A stretch of DNA of 63,635 bases from Deltaproteobacteria bacterium GWB2_55_19 (lineage in GTDB: Bacteria; Desulfobacterota; GWC2-55-46). Positions 18,274 through 27,833 of this stretch are shown in pieces (the stretch's first letter is position 1; every line of letters starts with the position of its first letter). The stretch lies in the NCBI GenBank assembly GCA_001797465.1, contig MGPQ01000019.1, positions 219,329 through 282,963 of the forward strand, written 5' to 3'. The notes beneath the pieces were generated by a model, which saw nothing but the letters and a program-made list of their open reading frames with translations, did not search any database and was not told the DNA's origin. The position numbers were made by a program, and so were the translations under genes.

Positions 18274-18971
18274 TGATGTCGAAGATACTTGTAGTAGAGC
18301 ATGTGCCACACGAGGGGCTGGGTATGATAGGCCAGGCGTTATCCGGCTTCGACCTCGAATACATGAGGGTCTACGAGACCGGAAAGGCGGGGGAGTCGGC
18401 CGAAGGCTACTCGGCGCTCATCGTCATGGGCGGGCCGATGGGGGTGTATGAATCCGACATCCATCCGTTCATAAACGACGAGATGGAATTGATAAGAGAG
18501 GCGATAAAAAAGGACGTCCCGGTCCTCGGCGTATGCCTCGGCTCCCAGCTCCTTGCCGCCTCTGCCGGCGCGCGCGTCTATAAGGGCGGGAAGAAGGAGA
18601 TAGGCTGGTACAACGTCTCGCTTACGGACGAGGGCGCGACTGAGAGGCTCTTTCTGGGCCTGCCTGACGAGTTCCCGGTATTCCAGTGGCACGGGGACAC
18701 CTTCGACGTGCCGTCTAACGCGGTCAATCTCGCCTCATCGGACCTCTTCCCCAATCAGGTGATAAAGGTGGGCAAAAGGGCCTATGGCTTCCAGTTCCAC
18801 TTTGAGGTGACTGCGAAGATGATAGCGGAGTGGATAGAGATAAACGCGGAAGAGCTCAAGGCCGCCGATATCGACCCCATGCAGATACTAAAGGAGACCC
18901 CGGAGAAGATAGAGGGGCTACACAGGCTCGGCAGGGCCATAGTCCAGAGGTTCGCCCGCCTGATCGATTAA
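18273..18971 (+). CDS. Class I glutamine amidotransferase (GMP synthase-like GATase1)
   Basis: 232-residue stand-alone glutaminase domain. The catalytic Cys88 is in GVCLGSQLLA and the His176/Glu178 pair in FQFHFEVT, so the triad is intact. GGPMGVYE near residue 53 is the oxyanion-loop region. Proteins of this type resemble the GMP synthase amidotransferase half but lack the synthetase; they release ammonia from glutamine or act on gamma-glutamyl substrates. The start overlaps the ANTAR gene stop (TGATG), so the two are co-translated. This links it to nitrogen control. The acceptor substrate is unknown. Confidence 0.88.
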   Translation: MMSKILVVEHVPHEGLGMIGQALSGFDLEYMRVYETGKAGESAEGYSALIVMGGPMGVYESDIHPFINDEMELIREAIKKDVPVLGVCLGSQLLAASAGARVYKGGKKEIGWYNVSLTDEGATERLFLGLPDEFPVFQWHGDTFDVPSNAVNLASSDLFPNQVIKVGKRAYGFQFHFEVTAKMIAEWIEINAEELKAADIDPMQILKETPEKIEGLHRLGRAIVQRFARLID

Positions 18972-19049
18972 TAGGCAGTCCCTGCTCATAATTGAAGCAG
19001 TGCGGCCACAAGGGGTTTGTAATCGCGAGTATTTGAGGGGATTCGCGGT

Positions 19050-19065
19050 TGGCATTGAAGTTGCA
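19050..19065 (+). promoter_or_regulatory. Sigma-54 promoter of the barrel protein-amt operon
   Basis: TGGCAT-N5-TTGCA has the invariant GG (-24) and GC (-12) at the required spacing. It predicts transcription from about 19076, giving a leader of about 150 nt before the ATG at 19227. An imperfect dyad CGCGA...TCGCG (19025-19047) lies directly upstream. Confidence 0.75.
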
Positions 19066-19092
19066 AAATAAGGCAGTGTGCCCGTTGGGCAT

Positions 19093-19152
19093 GGTTACAA
19101 AGGAGTAACCGGCGATAGTAATCTTAAGCGAGACAAAGGCAAAGGCGCCTTT
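19093..19152 (+). promoter_or_regulatory. ANTAR two-hairpin antitermination target, leader 1
   Basis: Hairpin P1 is GGTTAC-AAAGGA-GTAACC (19093-19110) and P2 is AAAGGC-AAAGGC-GCCTTT (19135-19152). Both have perfect 6-bp stems and hexaloops with A at position 1 and G at position 4, the established ANTAR recognition features. The P2 3' arm is also the 5' arm of the terminator at 19142-19178, so the two folds exclude each other. The 24-nt linker is longer than in leader 2. Confidence 0.85.
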
Positions 19153-19178
19153 CCTTGAATAAAGGGGGCGCCTTTTTT
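19142..19178 (+). terminator. Leader terminator before the barrel protein gene
   Basis: GGCGCC (19144-19149) pairs with GGCGCC (19167-19172) and is followed by TTTTTT, 49 nt before the start codon. It is a 5' attenuator, not the end of a gene. Confidence 0.85.
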
Positions 19179-19226
19179 ATCCTGCCCTCGAAAAAAAATC
19201 AGAAAGAGAAGAGGGAGGAGAAAAAA

Positions 19227-19976
19227 ATGAAGTCGATGAAAAAGGTTTTTGTAGCAACTCTGGCATTGGGTGGGGTCCTGGTGTTCTCGAATTTCGCTTC
19301 GGCCACCCCGACGACTCACATCTGGTCGCCTTCGACCGACGTGCAGGCGTACGGCGTGTTTCATCTTACGAGCGACATCTACATCCCGGTAGACAGGCCG
19401 ACCGGCGCGAGGCCAGGGACGATAACGAACCTGGGGCTCACAACCGGCATCCTCCCGTACGAGAAGATCAACGCCGAGATCGGCTTCGACCACATCGAGG
19501 GCTCGTACCCTGTCTTCTTTAACGCCAAGGTCGGGACACCCGAGGGGGCTTTCGGCGCATTCTCCCCGGCGCTCGCCGTCGGCGGCTACTCCTTCGGCAC
19601 CAAGGAGGACTCGACCGATTACAACGTCTATTATGTAAAGGCCGCCAAGACCTTCGACAAGCTCGGCAGGTTCTCGGTCGGCTACTACACCGGGAACGAC
19701 CGGCTTTTGCTTGACGAGAACGGGGCCGCCGACGAGAACGGAGTGCTTCTCGCGTGGGAGAGGACATTGAGCGAATTGTCCGAGAACCTCTGGGTCTCCG
19801 TAGACTATCAGGGCGGGGACAACAACCTGGGGGTATTGAGCTACGGCTTTTCATGGAAGTTCGCCCCGAATACCTCGGTCATATTCGGCTTCGTCGACCA
19901 GAACAACGACAACCTTAACCCCGGCGACACGTTCACTGTCCAGGTGGACATAGATTTCAACGTGTTCGGGAAGTAG
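19227..19976 (+). CDS. Predicted outer-membrane beta-barrel protein
   Basis: 249-residue protein without a family I can name. A signal peptide (MKSMKKVFVATLALGGVLVF...FASA) precedes a mature part rich in alternating aromatic/hydrophobic strands (VQAYGVFHLTSDIYIPV, YEKINAEIGFDHIEG, RFSVGYYTGN, LWVSVDYQGG, TSVIFGFVDQNND). It ends in TVQVDIDFNVFGK, consistent with a small barrel of perhaps 10-12 strands. The ATG at 19227 has GGAGG just upstream. It is transcribed with amt1 behind an ANTAR attenuator and a sigma-54 promoter, so passage of ammonium or a small nitrogen compound is a fair inference but not shown. Confidence 0.75.
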   Translation: MKSMKKVFVATLALGGVLVFSNFASATPTTHIWSPSTDVQAYGVFHLTSDIYIPVDRPTGARPGTITNLGLTTGILPYEKINAEIGFDHIEGSYPVFFNAKVGTPEGAFGAFSPALAVGGYSFGTKEDSTDYNVYYVKAAKTFDKLGRFSVGYYTGNDRLLLDENGAADENGVLLAWERTLSELSENLWVSVDYQGGDNNLGVLSYGFSWKFAPNTSVIFGFVDQNNDNLNPGDTFTVQVDIDFNVFGK

Positions 19977-20086
19977 AGTCCAGTTTTAAAAATAAGTGGA
20001 GCTTGTTTGGCCGGCACCGACGCCCTTTGGCCCTTTGGGGCGGCCAGGCAAGCTCAGATCAAAGACGATCGAAGGAGGAAGCAGAG

Positions 20087-21415
20087 ATGGATGCGTGTGT
20101 CTCAAGGGCATTATCCTGGCCAATGGGTTCATTGAGAAAAGGGTTCCTGATGTTTTCACTACTGCTCATAATCCAGGCGATATCGGCGCCGTTTTCCTTA
20201 GCGGCCGAGGCGGCCAATGAAATAAACAAGGCCGACACCGCCTGGATATTGGTATCCACCGCGATGGTCATGTTCATGACCCCGGGGCTCGCGATATTCT
20301 ACGCCGGGATGGCGAGGAAGAAGAACGTCCTCTCCACCATGATGCAGAGTTTCTTTATACTCTGCCTCATTTCGATTCAGTGGATACTCGTCGGGTACAC
20401 GCTGAGCTTCGGGCCGGACGTGGGCGGCTTCATAGGCTCGCTCGACTTCCTCGGCCTTGAAAACGTCGGCGTTGAGGCAAAGGGGACTATCCCGCACCTC
20501 TTATTCATGATGTTCCAGGGGATGTTCGCGGCCATAACCGTTGCGCTCATCACCGGCGCGTTCGCAGAGAGGATCAAGTTTTCAGCCGTAGTCGTCTTCA
20601 GCCTCCTCTGGGCGACACTCATATACGACCCCCTCTGCCACTGGGTATGGGGCGGCGGCTGGCTGCAGAAGCTCGGGGTCCTTGATTTTGCCGGAGGCAT
20701 AGTTGTCCATATAAGCTGCGGGCTCTCGGCGCTTGTCGCCGCCATATACGTAGGCAAGAGGAAGGGCTTTCCGAGAGAGCTCATGGCCCCGCACAACCTG
20801 ACGCTAACGGTCATCGGCATGGGCATACTCTGGTTCGGGTGGTTCGGCTTCAACGCCGGTAGCGCTCTGGCGAGCGACGGGGCCGCGGTGATAGCCTTTG
20901 TCACGACCAACACGGCGGCCGCGGCAGGGACCCTCACCTGGGCCTTTATAGAGTGGGGGCACAGGGGCAAGCCCACGATGCTCGGAGCGATGTCCGGGGC
21001 CGTAGCCGGCCTCGGCTCCATAACCCCGGCTTCCGGGTTCGTGACCCCGGGCTCGGCGATTATTATCGGCATAGCCGGAGGCGCCCTCTGCTACATGGCG
21101 GTCACCATGTTGAAGCCCAGGCTCGGCTACGACGACACCCTCGACGTATTCGGCATACACGGCATAGCCGGGACATGGGGGACGATAGCGACCGGCATAT
21201 TCGCGACCATCGGCGCGCAGGGGCTCATAGCGGGAAACCCGGCACAGCTTGGGAAACAGGCCATAGGCGCCCTCGTCACCGTTCTGCTGTCTGTCGTCGG
21301 CACCTACGTACTCCTTAAGATAGTCGACCTCGTAATAGGCATACGCGTAACGACAGAACAGGAGATAGAAGGGCTCGACCTCTCCCAGCACGAGGAGAGC
21401 GGGTATACGATGTAG
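20087..21415 (+). CDS. amt: Ammonium transporter, Amt family (first copy)
   Basis: Inner-membrane ammonium channel, 443 residues from the ATG at 20087, which has AAGGAGGA 7 nt upstream. A signal-like segment (FSLLLIIQAISAPFSLAAE) precedes about 11 membrane helices. Amt hallmarks are ADTAWILVSTAMVMFMTPGL, FYAGMARKKNVLSTMMQ, the first pore His in [22 protein letters not shown], and the second pore His in FGIHGIAGTWGTIATGIFA. It lies 110 bp behind the barrel protein gene in the same predicted operon. It is closer to the second Amt (21940) than to the third (23807). Confidence 0.96.
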   Translation: MDACVSRALSWPMGSLRKGFLMFSLLLIIQAISAPFSLAAEAANEINKADTAWILVSTAMVMFMTPGLAIFYAGMARKKNVLSTMMQSFFILCLISIQWILVGYTLSFGPDVGGFIGSLDFLGLENVGVEAKGTIPHLLFMMFQGMFAAITVALITGAFAERIKFSAVVVFSLLWATLIYDPLCHWVWGGGWLQKLGVLDFAGGIVVHISCGLSALVAAIYVGKRKGFPRELMAPHNLTLTVIGMGILWFGWFGFNAGSALASDGAAVIAFVTTNTAAAAGTLTWAFIEWGHRGKPTMLGAMSGAVAGLGSITPASGFVTPGSAIIIGIAGGALCYMAVTMLKPRLGYDDTLDVFGIHGIAGTWGTIATGIFATIGAQGLIAGNPAQLGKQAIGALVTVLLSVVGTYVLLKIVDLVIGIRVTTEQEIEGLDLSQHEESGYTM

Positions 21416-21440
21416 AAAGCCCCGCGGCATTTATATAAAC

Positions 21441-21491
21441 CCGGCCACATCGGCGTGGTCCGGCATCGATTGTAAAGGCAAAGGCGCCTTT
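21441..21491 (+). promoter_or_regulatory. ANTAR two-hairpin antitermination target, leader 2
   Basis: P1 has stem CCAC/GTGG extended by CCGG/CCGG with one bulged T, and hexaloop ATCGGC (21449-21454). P2 is AAAGGC-AAAGGC-GCCTTT (21474-21491). Both loops have A1 and G4, and the linker is 10 nt. This is the closest match to the published two-hairpin ANTAR motif in the window. The P2 3' arm overlaps the terminator 5' arm. No promoter is seen between amt1 and this leader. Confidence 0.88.
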
Positions 21492-21534
21492 TGAGGAAGC
21501 GTTGGTTCGCGTCCCGAAGGCGCTTTTATATTTT
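21484..21534 (+). terminator. Leader terminator before glnB1
   Basis: GCGCCTT (21484-21490) pairs with AAGGCGC (21517-21523) and is followed by TTTTATATTTT, ending 15 nt before the glnB1 start codon. Formation of ANTAR hairpin P2 would disrupt it. Confidence 0.82.
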
Positions 21535-21536
21535 AG

Positions 21537-21887
<351 letters not shown>

Positions 21888-21939
21888 GAGTATAAACACA
21901 ATGCAGTGTGAAAAAAAGTCGAAGCCGACTGGAGGAAGT

Positions 21940-23256
21940 ATGTTAAGGAAGATCCTATTACTGGTTCTCATGTATCTGTTAGTGCCGCTCTCAGCTCTTG
22001 CGGAGGAGGCGGCGGCTGTCGCGCCGAAGATAGACACCGGTGACACTGCCTGGGTCCTTACGTCCACGGCGCTCGTGCTCCTCATGACCGCGCCGGGGCT
22101 CGCGTTGTTTTATTCGGGGATGGTCAGAAGAAAAAACGTACTCGCTACCATCATGCAGAGCTTCGTGATCCTCTGCGTCATAAGCATACAGTGGGTGCTC
22201 TGGGGCTACAGCGTCTCTTTCGGCCCGGACAAGTTCGGGCTCTTCGGAGGGCTCGAGTGGGCGGGGCTTAACGGCGTCGGGCTTGAGCCTTACCCTGACT
22301 ACGCGGCGACCATCCCGCACCAGGCCTTCATGATATTCCAGATGATGTTCGCGGTCATAACGCCCGCGCTAATCGCCGGGGCGTTCGCCGAGAGGATGAA
22401 GTTCAGCGCGTTCCTGGTATTCACCATACTATGGTCGACCTTCGTGTACGACCCCATAGCGCACTGGGTCTGGGGCATAGGCGGCTGGCTCCGCGTCATG
22501 GGTGCGCTCGATTTTGCGGGGGGCACGGTCGTCCACATAAGCTCCGGGGTCTCGGCGCTCGCAACCGCCCTCTACATAGGCAAGAGGAAGGGATACATGA
22601 CGGAGATAATGGCGCCGCACAACCTGCCGCTTACCGTTATCGGGGCCGGGCTCCTCTGGTTCGGCTGGTTCGGGTTCAACGCCGGTAGCGCCCTCGGCGC
22701 GAACGGGCTTGCGACCTCGGCCTTTGTCGTAACGAACACCGCCGCGGCGGCCGCCGCGCTCTCGTGGCTCTTTGCCGAGTGGATACACAGGGGGAAACCG
22801 ACGCTTTTAGGGCTCGCCTCCGGGCTTGTAGCCGGGCTCGTCTCGATCACCCCGGCCTCTGGGTTCGTTGGGCCCGTCGCGGCGATCATACTCGGGTTGC
22901 TCGCCGGCGTCATCTGCTACATATCCGTCAGCTACATAAAGCCCTTCTTCAAATATGACGACTCGCTCGACGCATTCGGCATACACGGCGTCGGCGGCAT
23001 CTGGGGCGCGCTCGCAACAGGCATATTCGCGACGGTCGCCGTCAACGCCGCCGGGGCCGACGGCCTCATCTACGGGTCGGCCGCGCTCCTCTGGAAACAG
23101 TTTATAGCGATAGCGGCAAGCGGCGCGTATTCCTTTATCGTGACGCTCATAATACTTAAAGTCGTGGACATGGCGATAGGGCTCCGCGTCTGCCAGGAGG
23201 ACGAGGTTCAGGGGCTCGACCTCACACAGCACAGCGAGAGCGGGTACAACCTGTAA
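21940..23256 (+). CDS. amt: Ammonium transporter, Amt family (second copy)
   Basis: 438 residues from the ATG at 21940 ([20 protein letters not shown], a signal sequence), with GGAGG 4 nt upstream. An upstream ATG at 21901 would add 13 polar residues. It has [36 protein letters not shown], pore His in [26 protein letters not shown] and [19 protein letters not shown]. It ends in a short cytoplasmic tail ([13 protein letters not shown]) very like that of the first Amt (LDLSQHEESGYTM), suggesting tandem duplication. It is co-transcribed with glnB1. Confidence 0.96.
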   Translation: MLRKILLLVLMYLLVPLSALAEEAAAVAPKIDTGDTAWVLTSTALVLLMTAPGLALFYSGMVRRKNVLATIMQSFVILCVISIQWVLWGYSVSFGPDKFGLFGGLEWAGLNGVGLEPYPDYAATIPHQAFMIFQMMFAVITPALIAGAFAERMKFSAFLVFTILWSTFVYDPIAHWVWGIGGWLRVMGALDFAGGTVVHISSGVSALATALYIGKRKGYMTEIMAPHNLPLTVIGAGLLWFGWFGFNAGSALGANGLATSAFVVTNTAAAAAALSWLFAEWIHRGKPTLLGLASGLVAGLVSITPASGFVGPVAAIILGLLAGVICYISVSYIKPFFKYDDSLDAFGIHGVGGIWGALATGIFATVAVNAAGADGLIYGSAALLWKQFIAIAASGAYSFIVTLIILKVVDMAIGLRVCQEDEVQGLDLTQHSESGYNL

Positions 23257-23328
23257 TTCGAAGGGCAGAGCAATAAGACAGGGGCTACAAAAAAACAGCG
23301 GGGCCTTTGCGGAGGCCCTCTCATAATA

Positions 23329-23360
23329 GACCGTTACGCGGTTGTAACGGTCAAACCGGC

Positions 23361-23372
<12 letters not shown>
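23329..23372 (+). promoter_or_regulatory. ANTAR-type antitermination target, leader 3
   Basis: P1 is a perfect 9-bp stem GACCGTTAC/GTAACGGTC with hexaloop GCGGTT (23338-23343); it has G4 but G instead of A at position 1. P2 has GGC-AAAGGC-GCC (23358-23369) extended by AAA/TTT across a CC bulge, and its hexaloop has A1 and G4. P2 overlaps the terminator 5' arm. Only 5 nt separate P1 and the GGC stem. Confidence 0.75.
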
Positions 23373-23774
<402 letters not shown>

Positions 23775-23806
23775 GAAACCAGCAGGAAACGTCAAAGGAG
23801 GCAGTC

Positions 23807-25303
23807 ATGTTCAAGAAAATCTTTTTTACAATCTTACTGCTCGCGGGCCTGCTGTCCCCGGCGATATCTTTCGGGGAGGAAGGCGTTGCGCCGGGGTCCC
23901 AGGCCCCGGCGATAGCAGGGGCGGTCGAGGCGGCGGCGCCTGTCGCTGTGGACATAGGCGCGAAGCTCGAAGAGACGATCAGCATTAACAAGGTCGCGCT
24001 CGATACCGTCTGGGTGCTCGTAGCCGCTTTCCTTGTATTCTGGATGAACGCCGGGTTCGCGCTCGTGGAGTCGGGCCTCTGCAGGGCGAAGAACACCATA
24101 AACATACTCGCCAAGAACTTCGTAGTCTTTGCCATAGCCTCGATCGCCTTTTACATCATAGGCTGGGGGCTCATGTTCGGGGACGGCAATTCGTTCTTCG
24201 GGATCGAGGGGCTCTTCATGCTACACGGCGCTGACAACAGCCCGGCCACAGGGGCGGCGTACCAGGGGGTGTACTCGTCGATGAACTGGACCGGCGTGCC
24301 TCTCTACGCCAAGTTCTTCTTCCAGCTCGTCTTCGCAGGCACCGCCGCCACGATCGTCTCAGGGGCGGTCGCCGAGAGGATCAAGTTCATGAGCTTCATA
24401 GTGTTTTCCTTCATCATAGTCGGCTTCATCTATCCCGTGGTAGGCCACTGGATATGGGGCGGCGGATGGCTCGCCAAATTGGGGATGTTCGACTTCGCCG
24501 GCTCGACGGTAGTCCATTCCGTCGGCGGCTGGGCCGCGCTCGCGGGCGTCATGGTCCTCGGGCCGAGGCTCGGCAAGTTCGGCAAGACCGGGAAGGTAAA
24601 CCCCATACCAGGCCACAACATGTCGATGGCGACCCTCGGGGCGCTGATACTATGGCTCGGATGGTTCGGATTCAACCCCGGCTCGACGATGGCCGCTGAC
24701 GCGGGCGCTATTGCGCGCGTGGCCCTTACGACCAACATGGCCGCCGCGGCCGCGACATTGACTGCGACGGCAACGGCGTGGCTCCTCATAGGGAAACCCG
24801 ACCTCTCGATGATATTGAACGGCACGCTCGCGGGACTCGTGGCCGTCACCGCCCCGTGCGCCTTCATAAGCGTGGAGAGCTCGCTTATCATAGGCCTTAT
24901 AGCCGGCGTGCTGGTAGTCGTAGCCGTGATGTTCTTTGACAAGGTCAAGCTCGACGACCCGGTCGGCGCTCTCTCTGTCCACCTCGTGAACGGCGTCTTC
25001 GGCACGCTCGCGCTCGGCCTCTTCGCCGAGGACAGGTTCATGCCCGGCACGACCGGCGACGGCCTCTTTTTCGGCAGTTCCAAGCTCTTCGTCTCGCAGC
25101 TCGCGGCCGTAGTAGGCGTGGGCGTCTTCACCTTTGTCGTCAGCATCATAGCCTGGTACGTGATAAAGGCCGTCATAGGCCTGCGTGTGAGCGAAGAAGA
25201 GGAGATGATAGGGCTTGACATCGGCGAGCACGGGGCCGAAGCCTATCATATAGGGCCGGGCGATACATACCAGGCGGTAAAGACCGGGGAGAGGCACAAA
25301 TAG
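23807..25303 (+). CDS. amt: Ammonium transporter, Amt family (third, divergent copy)
   Basis: 498 residues, about 55 longer than the other two. It has a signal sequence (MFKKIFFTILLLAGLLSPAI), an Ala/Pro-rich N-terminal spacer of about 40 residues, then the Amt core: DTVWVLVAAFLVFWMNAGFA, VESGLCRAKNTINILAKN, pore His in TVVHSVGGWAAL, GWFGFNPGSTMAADAGA and ALSVHLVNGVFGTLALG. The second pore His sits in VHLVNG rather than HGxxG. A longer C-terminal tail (EHGAEAYHIGPGDTYQAVKT) follows. It belongs to a different Amt subgroup from the first two copies. Confidence 0.95.
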   Translation: MFKKIFFTILLLAGLLSPAISFGEEGVAPGSQAPAIAGAVEAAAPVAVDIGAKLEETISINKVALDTVWVLVAAFLVFWMNAGFALVESGLCRAKNTINILAKNFVVFAIASIAFYIIGWGLMFGDGNSFFGIEGLFMLHGADNSPATGAAYQGVYSSMNWTGVPLYAKFFFQLVFAGTAATIVSGAVAERIKFMSFIVFSFIIVGFIYPVVGHWIWGGGWLAKLGMFDFAGSTVVHSVGGWAALAGVMVLGPRLGKFGKTGKVNPIPGHNMSMATLGALILWLGWFGFNPGSTMAADAGAIARVALTTNMAAAAATLTATATAWLLIGKPDLSMILNGTLAGLVAVTAPCAFISVESSLIIGLIAGVLVVVAVMFFDKVKLDDPVGALSVHLVNGVFGTLALGLFAEDRFMPGTTGDGLFFGSSKLFVSQLAAVVGVGVFTFVVSIIAWYVIKAVIGLRVSEEEEMIGLDIGEHGAEAYHIGPGDTYQAVKTGERHK

Positions 25304-25329
25304 CTGTAGGCAAAAACGGTAAAAAGGCA

Positions 25330-25343
25330 AGGCAATGGCGCCT
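25330..25343 (+). promoter_or_regulatory. Single ANTAR-like hairpin, leader 4
   Basis: AGGC-AATGGC-GCCT (25330-25343) has a hexaloop with A1 and G4 and shares its 3' arm with the terminator at 25334-25371, as in the other leaders. I could not find a first hairpin in the 27 nt between the amt3 stop and this one. Either P1 lies inside the amt3 coding end, or this is a reduced or decayed target. Confidence 0.6.
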
Positions 25344-25371
25344 CGAATACCGGGGCGCCATTTTTATTTTT
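25334..25371 (+). terminator. Leader terminator before nirB
   Basis: AATGGCGCC (25334-25342) pairs with GGCGCCATT (25354-25362) and is followed by TTTATTTTT. It lies between the amt3 stop and the nirB start, so it may both end the amt operon and attenuate nirB. Confidence 0.85.
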
Positions 25372-25400
25372 CGAGTTCTAAAGGAAAGAAAGGGGGGACC

Positions 25401-27788
25401 ATGAGGGAGAGAAACGGAAAAGAACGCATCGTCGTAATAGGGAACGGCATGGCGGGGACGGCGTGCGTCGAGGAGATACTGAAACTCGCGCCCGCGCGCT
25501 TCGATGTGACGGTTTTCGGGGCGGAGCGGCACAGCTACAACAGGGTGCTCCTTGCGCAGGTGCTCACCGGGGAGAAGACACTTGAGGACATTTCGCTCCA
25601 TAACAGGGAGTGGTACGCCGGGAAGGGAATAAACCTCCACGCCGGGGCGAGGATAACGGAGATAAAGAGGTGGAGCCGCGTGGTAGTGACGGAGAGCGGG
25701 CTTGAAGCCCCCTACGACAGGCTCATATTCGCAACCGGGTCGTTGCCCGTCATGCCGCCCATCCCCGGGATAGATAAGGAAGGCGTACTCCCGTTCAGAA
25801 ACATCGGCGACTGCGAGAGGATAGCTTCCTTCTGCAGGGCCGGTGGAAGGGCCGTTGTAATAGGCGGGGGTCTCCTTGGGCTCGAGGCCGCCTGGTCGCT
25901 TAAAAAGCTCGGGATGGAGACGACGCTCGTGCATATCATGGACCGTCTTATGGAGAGACAGCTCGATCTGCGGGCCGCGTCGTTCCTTAAGGACGATATC
26001 GACAAGACAGGCATAAAGGTACTGCTGAATAAAAAAACAGAGGGCCTCCTTGGTAACGGAAGGGTCGAGGGACTTAAGCTCAGCGACGGTTCCACGATAC
26101 CAGCCGACCTCGTGGTGGTATCGACCGGGATAAGGCCTAACGCGGAGCTCGCGAGGTCCGCCGGGATATACTGCAACAGGGGGATAGTCGTAAGCGACTG
26201 CATGCAGACTTACGACCCGGCGGTCTTCGCCGTCGGGGAGTGCGTGGAGCACAGGGGAGCGACCTTCGGCCTCGTCGGGCCCATCTTCGATCAGGCGCGG
26301 GTATTGGCGAACCACCTCGCCGGCGACGCGAGGCTTGTCTTCAAATCGCAGACTACGTCCGTCCGGCTCAAGGTCCCAGGCATAGAGCTCTATTCCGCCG
26401 GTGAGGTGGAAGAGACCGAAGGGGTCGAGGCCATCGAGTACCTGGATAAGGGTGCGAGGACGTACAAGAAGCTGCTCGTCTCGGAGGGGAGGCTCAAGGG
26501 CATCGTGATGTACGGGGATACGCACGACGGGCCGAGGCTCTTCTCGTCGCTCCTGGAAGGAGAGGATATCTCCCACAAGAGGAAGACGATTTTCGCCGCG
26601 GAATCCGCGAGGGGGAGCGCGGACTCGATAGAGGCGATGCCGGACAACGCCATCGTTTGCGGGTGCAGGGGCGTGACAAAAAAGGCGATAGTGGACGCCA
26701 TAACCACCAAGGGGCTGTTTACGAGGGAGGACATAAAAAGGGAGACCGGCGCAAGCTCCTCCTGCGGGGGGTGCGCCCCTCTTGTCGAAAGGATACTCGA
26801 GGCGACACTCGGCTCCGACTTTAATCCGTCCTCTAAGCAAGGGCTATGCGCATGCACGAGGTACACGAGGGACGACGTCGTCAAAAACATACGGGAGCTC
26901 GGCCTCAGAAACGTCGCCGAGGTGCTCTCGACGCTCGGGTGGGAGGGCGTGGGATGCGAGGAGTGCAGGCCGGCGATCAACTACTACGGGTACATGGCTA
27001 ACCCGTCCGGCTGGGAGGACGACCCCGGGTCGAGGCTCGTGAACGAGCGGGCGAAGGCGAACATACAGAACGACGGCACCTTTTCGGTCGTGCCGAGGAT
27101 ATACGGGGGTGTCGTGACGCCGGGGGAGCTTAAGAAGATAGCCGACGCGGCAGTGAAGTTCGACGTCCCGCTTGTAAAGATAACCGGCGGGCAGAGGATC
27201 GCGCTCGTAGGGGTCAAAAGGACGGACCTCAAGCCGATATGGGAGGACCTCGGCATGAGGTCAGGCGCGGCCTACGCCAAGGCCGTCAGGACCGTCAAGA
27301 CCTGTGTCGGCTCCACGCATTGCAGGTACGGCACACAGGACTCGATGTCCTTCGGCATGGAGCTTGAAAAGAGGTACGAGGGGGTCTGGACCCCGGCGAA
27401 GGTGAAGATGGGTGTGAGCGGTTGTCCCAGGAACTGCGCCGAGGCCGGGATAAAGGACATCGGGATAGTTGGGTTGAGCGGCGCCTGGGAAATATACGCA
27501 GGGGGCTCAGGGGGCATAGAGGTCGCGCGGGCGCGGAAGCTCTCATCCGTTAAGACGAGTGACGAGGCTGTCGCTATCGCGGACGCGCTCCTGCAACTTT
27601 ACAGGGAAGAGGCTGAATACGGCGAGAGGTTGTTCAAGTGGATGGAGAGGGAGGGTGTAGAGTCCATAAAAAAGACCCTGGCTAACGATGAAAAAAGCGG
27701 GGGGCTGAGGAAACGGCTCGAGATATCGCTCGCATCGCTTTCAGACCCTTGGAAAGAGAAGGCGTTAGAGAGGCCCCCGGCCGCCTGA
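25401..27788 (+). CDS. nirB: Nitrite reductase (NAD(P)H) large subunit
   Basis: Cytoplasmic siroheme enzyme reducing nitrite to ammonium. The 795-residue product has an FAD/NAD(P) oxidoreductase module (IVVIGNGMAGTACVEEIL, GGGLLGLEAAWSLKKLG), two BFD-type Cys4 [2Fe-2S] segments (CGCRGVTKKAI with SSCGGCAP near residues 420-460, then LCACTRYT with GCEECRP), and a sulfite/nitrite reductase domain. Its [4Fe-4S]-siroheme ligands are in TCVGSTHC and GCPRNCAEAG (about residues 634-679). GGGGGG precedes the ATG at 25401. No small subunit (nirD) follows; the next gene is on the opposite strand. The ANTAR-type leader places it in the nitrogen regulon. Confidence 0.93.
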   Translation: MRERNGKERIVVIGNGMAGTACVEEILKLAPARFDVTVFGAERHSYNRVLLAQVLTGEKTLEDISLHNREWYAGKGINLHAGARITEIKRWSRVVVTESGLEAPYDRLIFATGSLPVMPPIPGIDKEGVLPFRNIGDCERIASFCRAGGRAVVIGGGLLGLEAAWSLKKLGMETTLVHIMDRLMERQLDLRAASFLKDDIDKTGIKVLLNKKTEGLLGNGRVEGLKLSDGSTIPADLVVVSTGIRPNAELARSAGIYCNRGIVVSDCMQTYDPAVFAVGECVEHRGATFGLVGPIFDQARVLANHLAGDARLVFKSQTTSVRLKVPGIELYSAGEVEETEGVEAIEYLDKGARTYKKLLVSEGRLKGIVMYGDTHDGPRLFSSLLEGEDISHKRKTIFAAESARGSADSIEAMPDNAIVCGCRGVTKKAIVDAITTKGLFTREDIKRETGASSSCGGCAPLVERILEATLGSDFNPSSKQGLCACTRYTRDDVVKNIRELGLRNVAEVLSTLGWEGVGCEECRPAINYYGYMANPSGWEDDPGSRLVNERAKANIQNDGTFSVVPRIYGGVVTPGELKKIADAAVKFDVPLVKITGGQRIALVGVKRTDLKPIWEDLGMRSGAAYAKAVRTVKTCVGSTHCRYGTQDSMSFGMELEKRYEGVWTPAKVKMGVSGCPRNCAEAGIKDIGIVGLSGAWEIYAGGSGGIEVARARKLSSVKTSDEAVAIADALLQLYREEAEYGERLFKWMEREGVESIKKTLANDEKSGGLRKRLEISLASLSDPWKEKALERPPAA

Positions 27789-27833
27789 GGCGTTCAGGGC
27801 CCTGGCCGTCTGTCCCGGGCGCGTCCGTCAGCG

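Noticed and set aside
23309-23326. Hairpin GGGCCT-TTGCGG-AGGCCC upstream of leader 3, considered as an ANTAR hairpin
   Set aside because: It has a six-base loop, but the loop starts with T and has C at position 4, so it lacks both recognition bases; the adjacent stem at 23329-23352 is a better P1.
25335-25400. Upstream start codon for nirB at 25335
   Set aside because: It would lie inside the attenuator stem and add unconserved residues; the ATG at 25401 has a purine-rich ribosome-binding site and gives the normal flavoprotein N-terminus.
25173-26840. Long minus-strand open frame (555 codons) opposite nirB
   Set aside because: It is the complement of the clearly conserved nirB gene; its Arg/Gly/Pro-rich composition and lack of any domain mark it as a by-product of high GC content. 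The same applies to similar frames opposite amt, uvrA and por genes.
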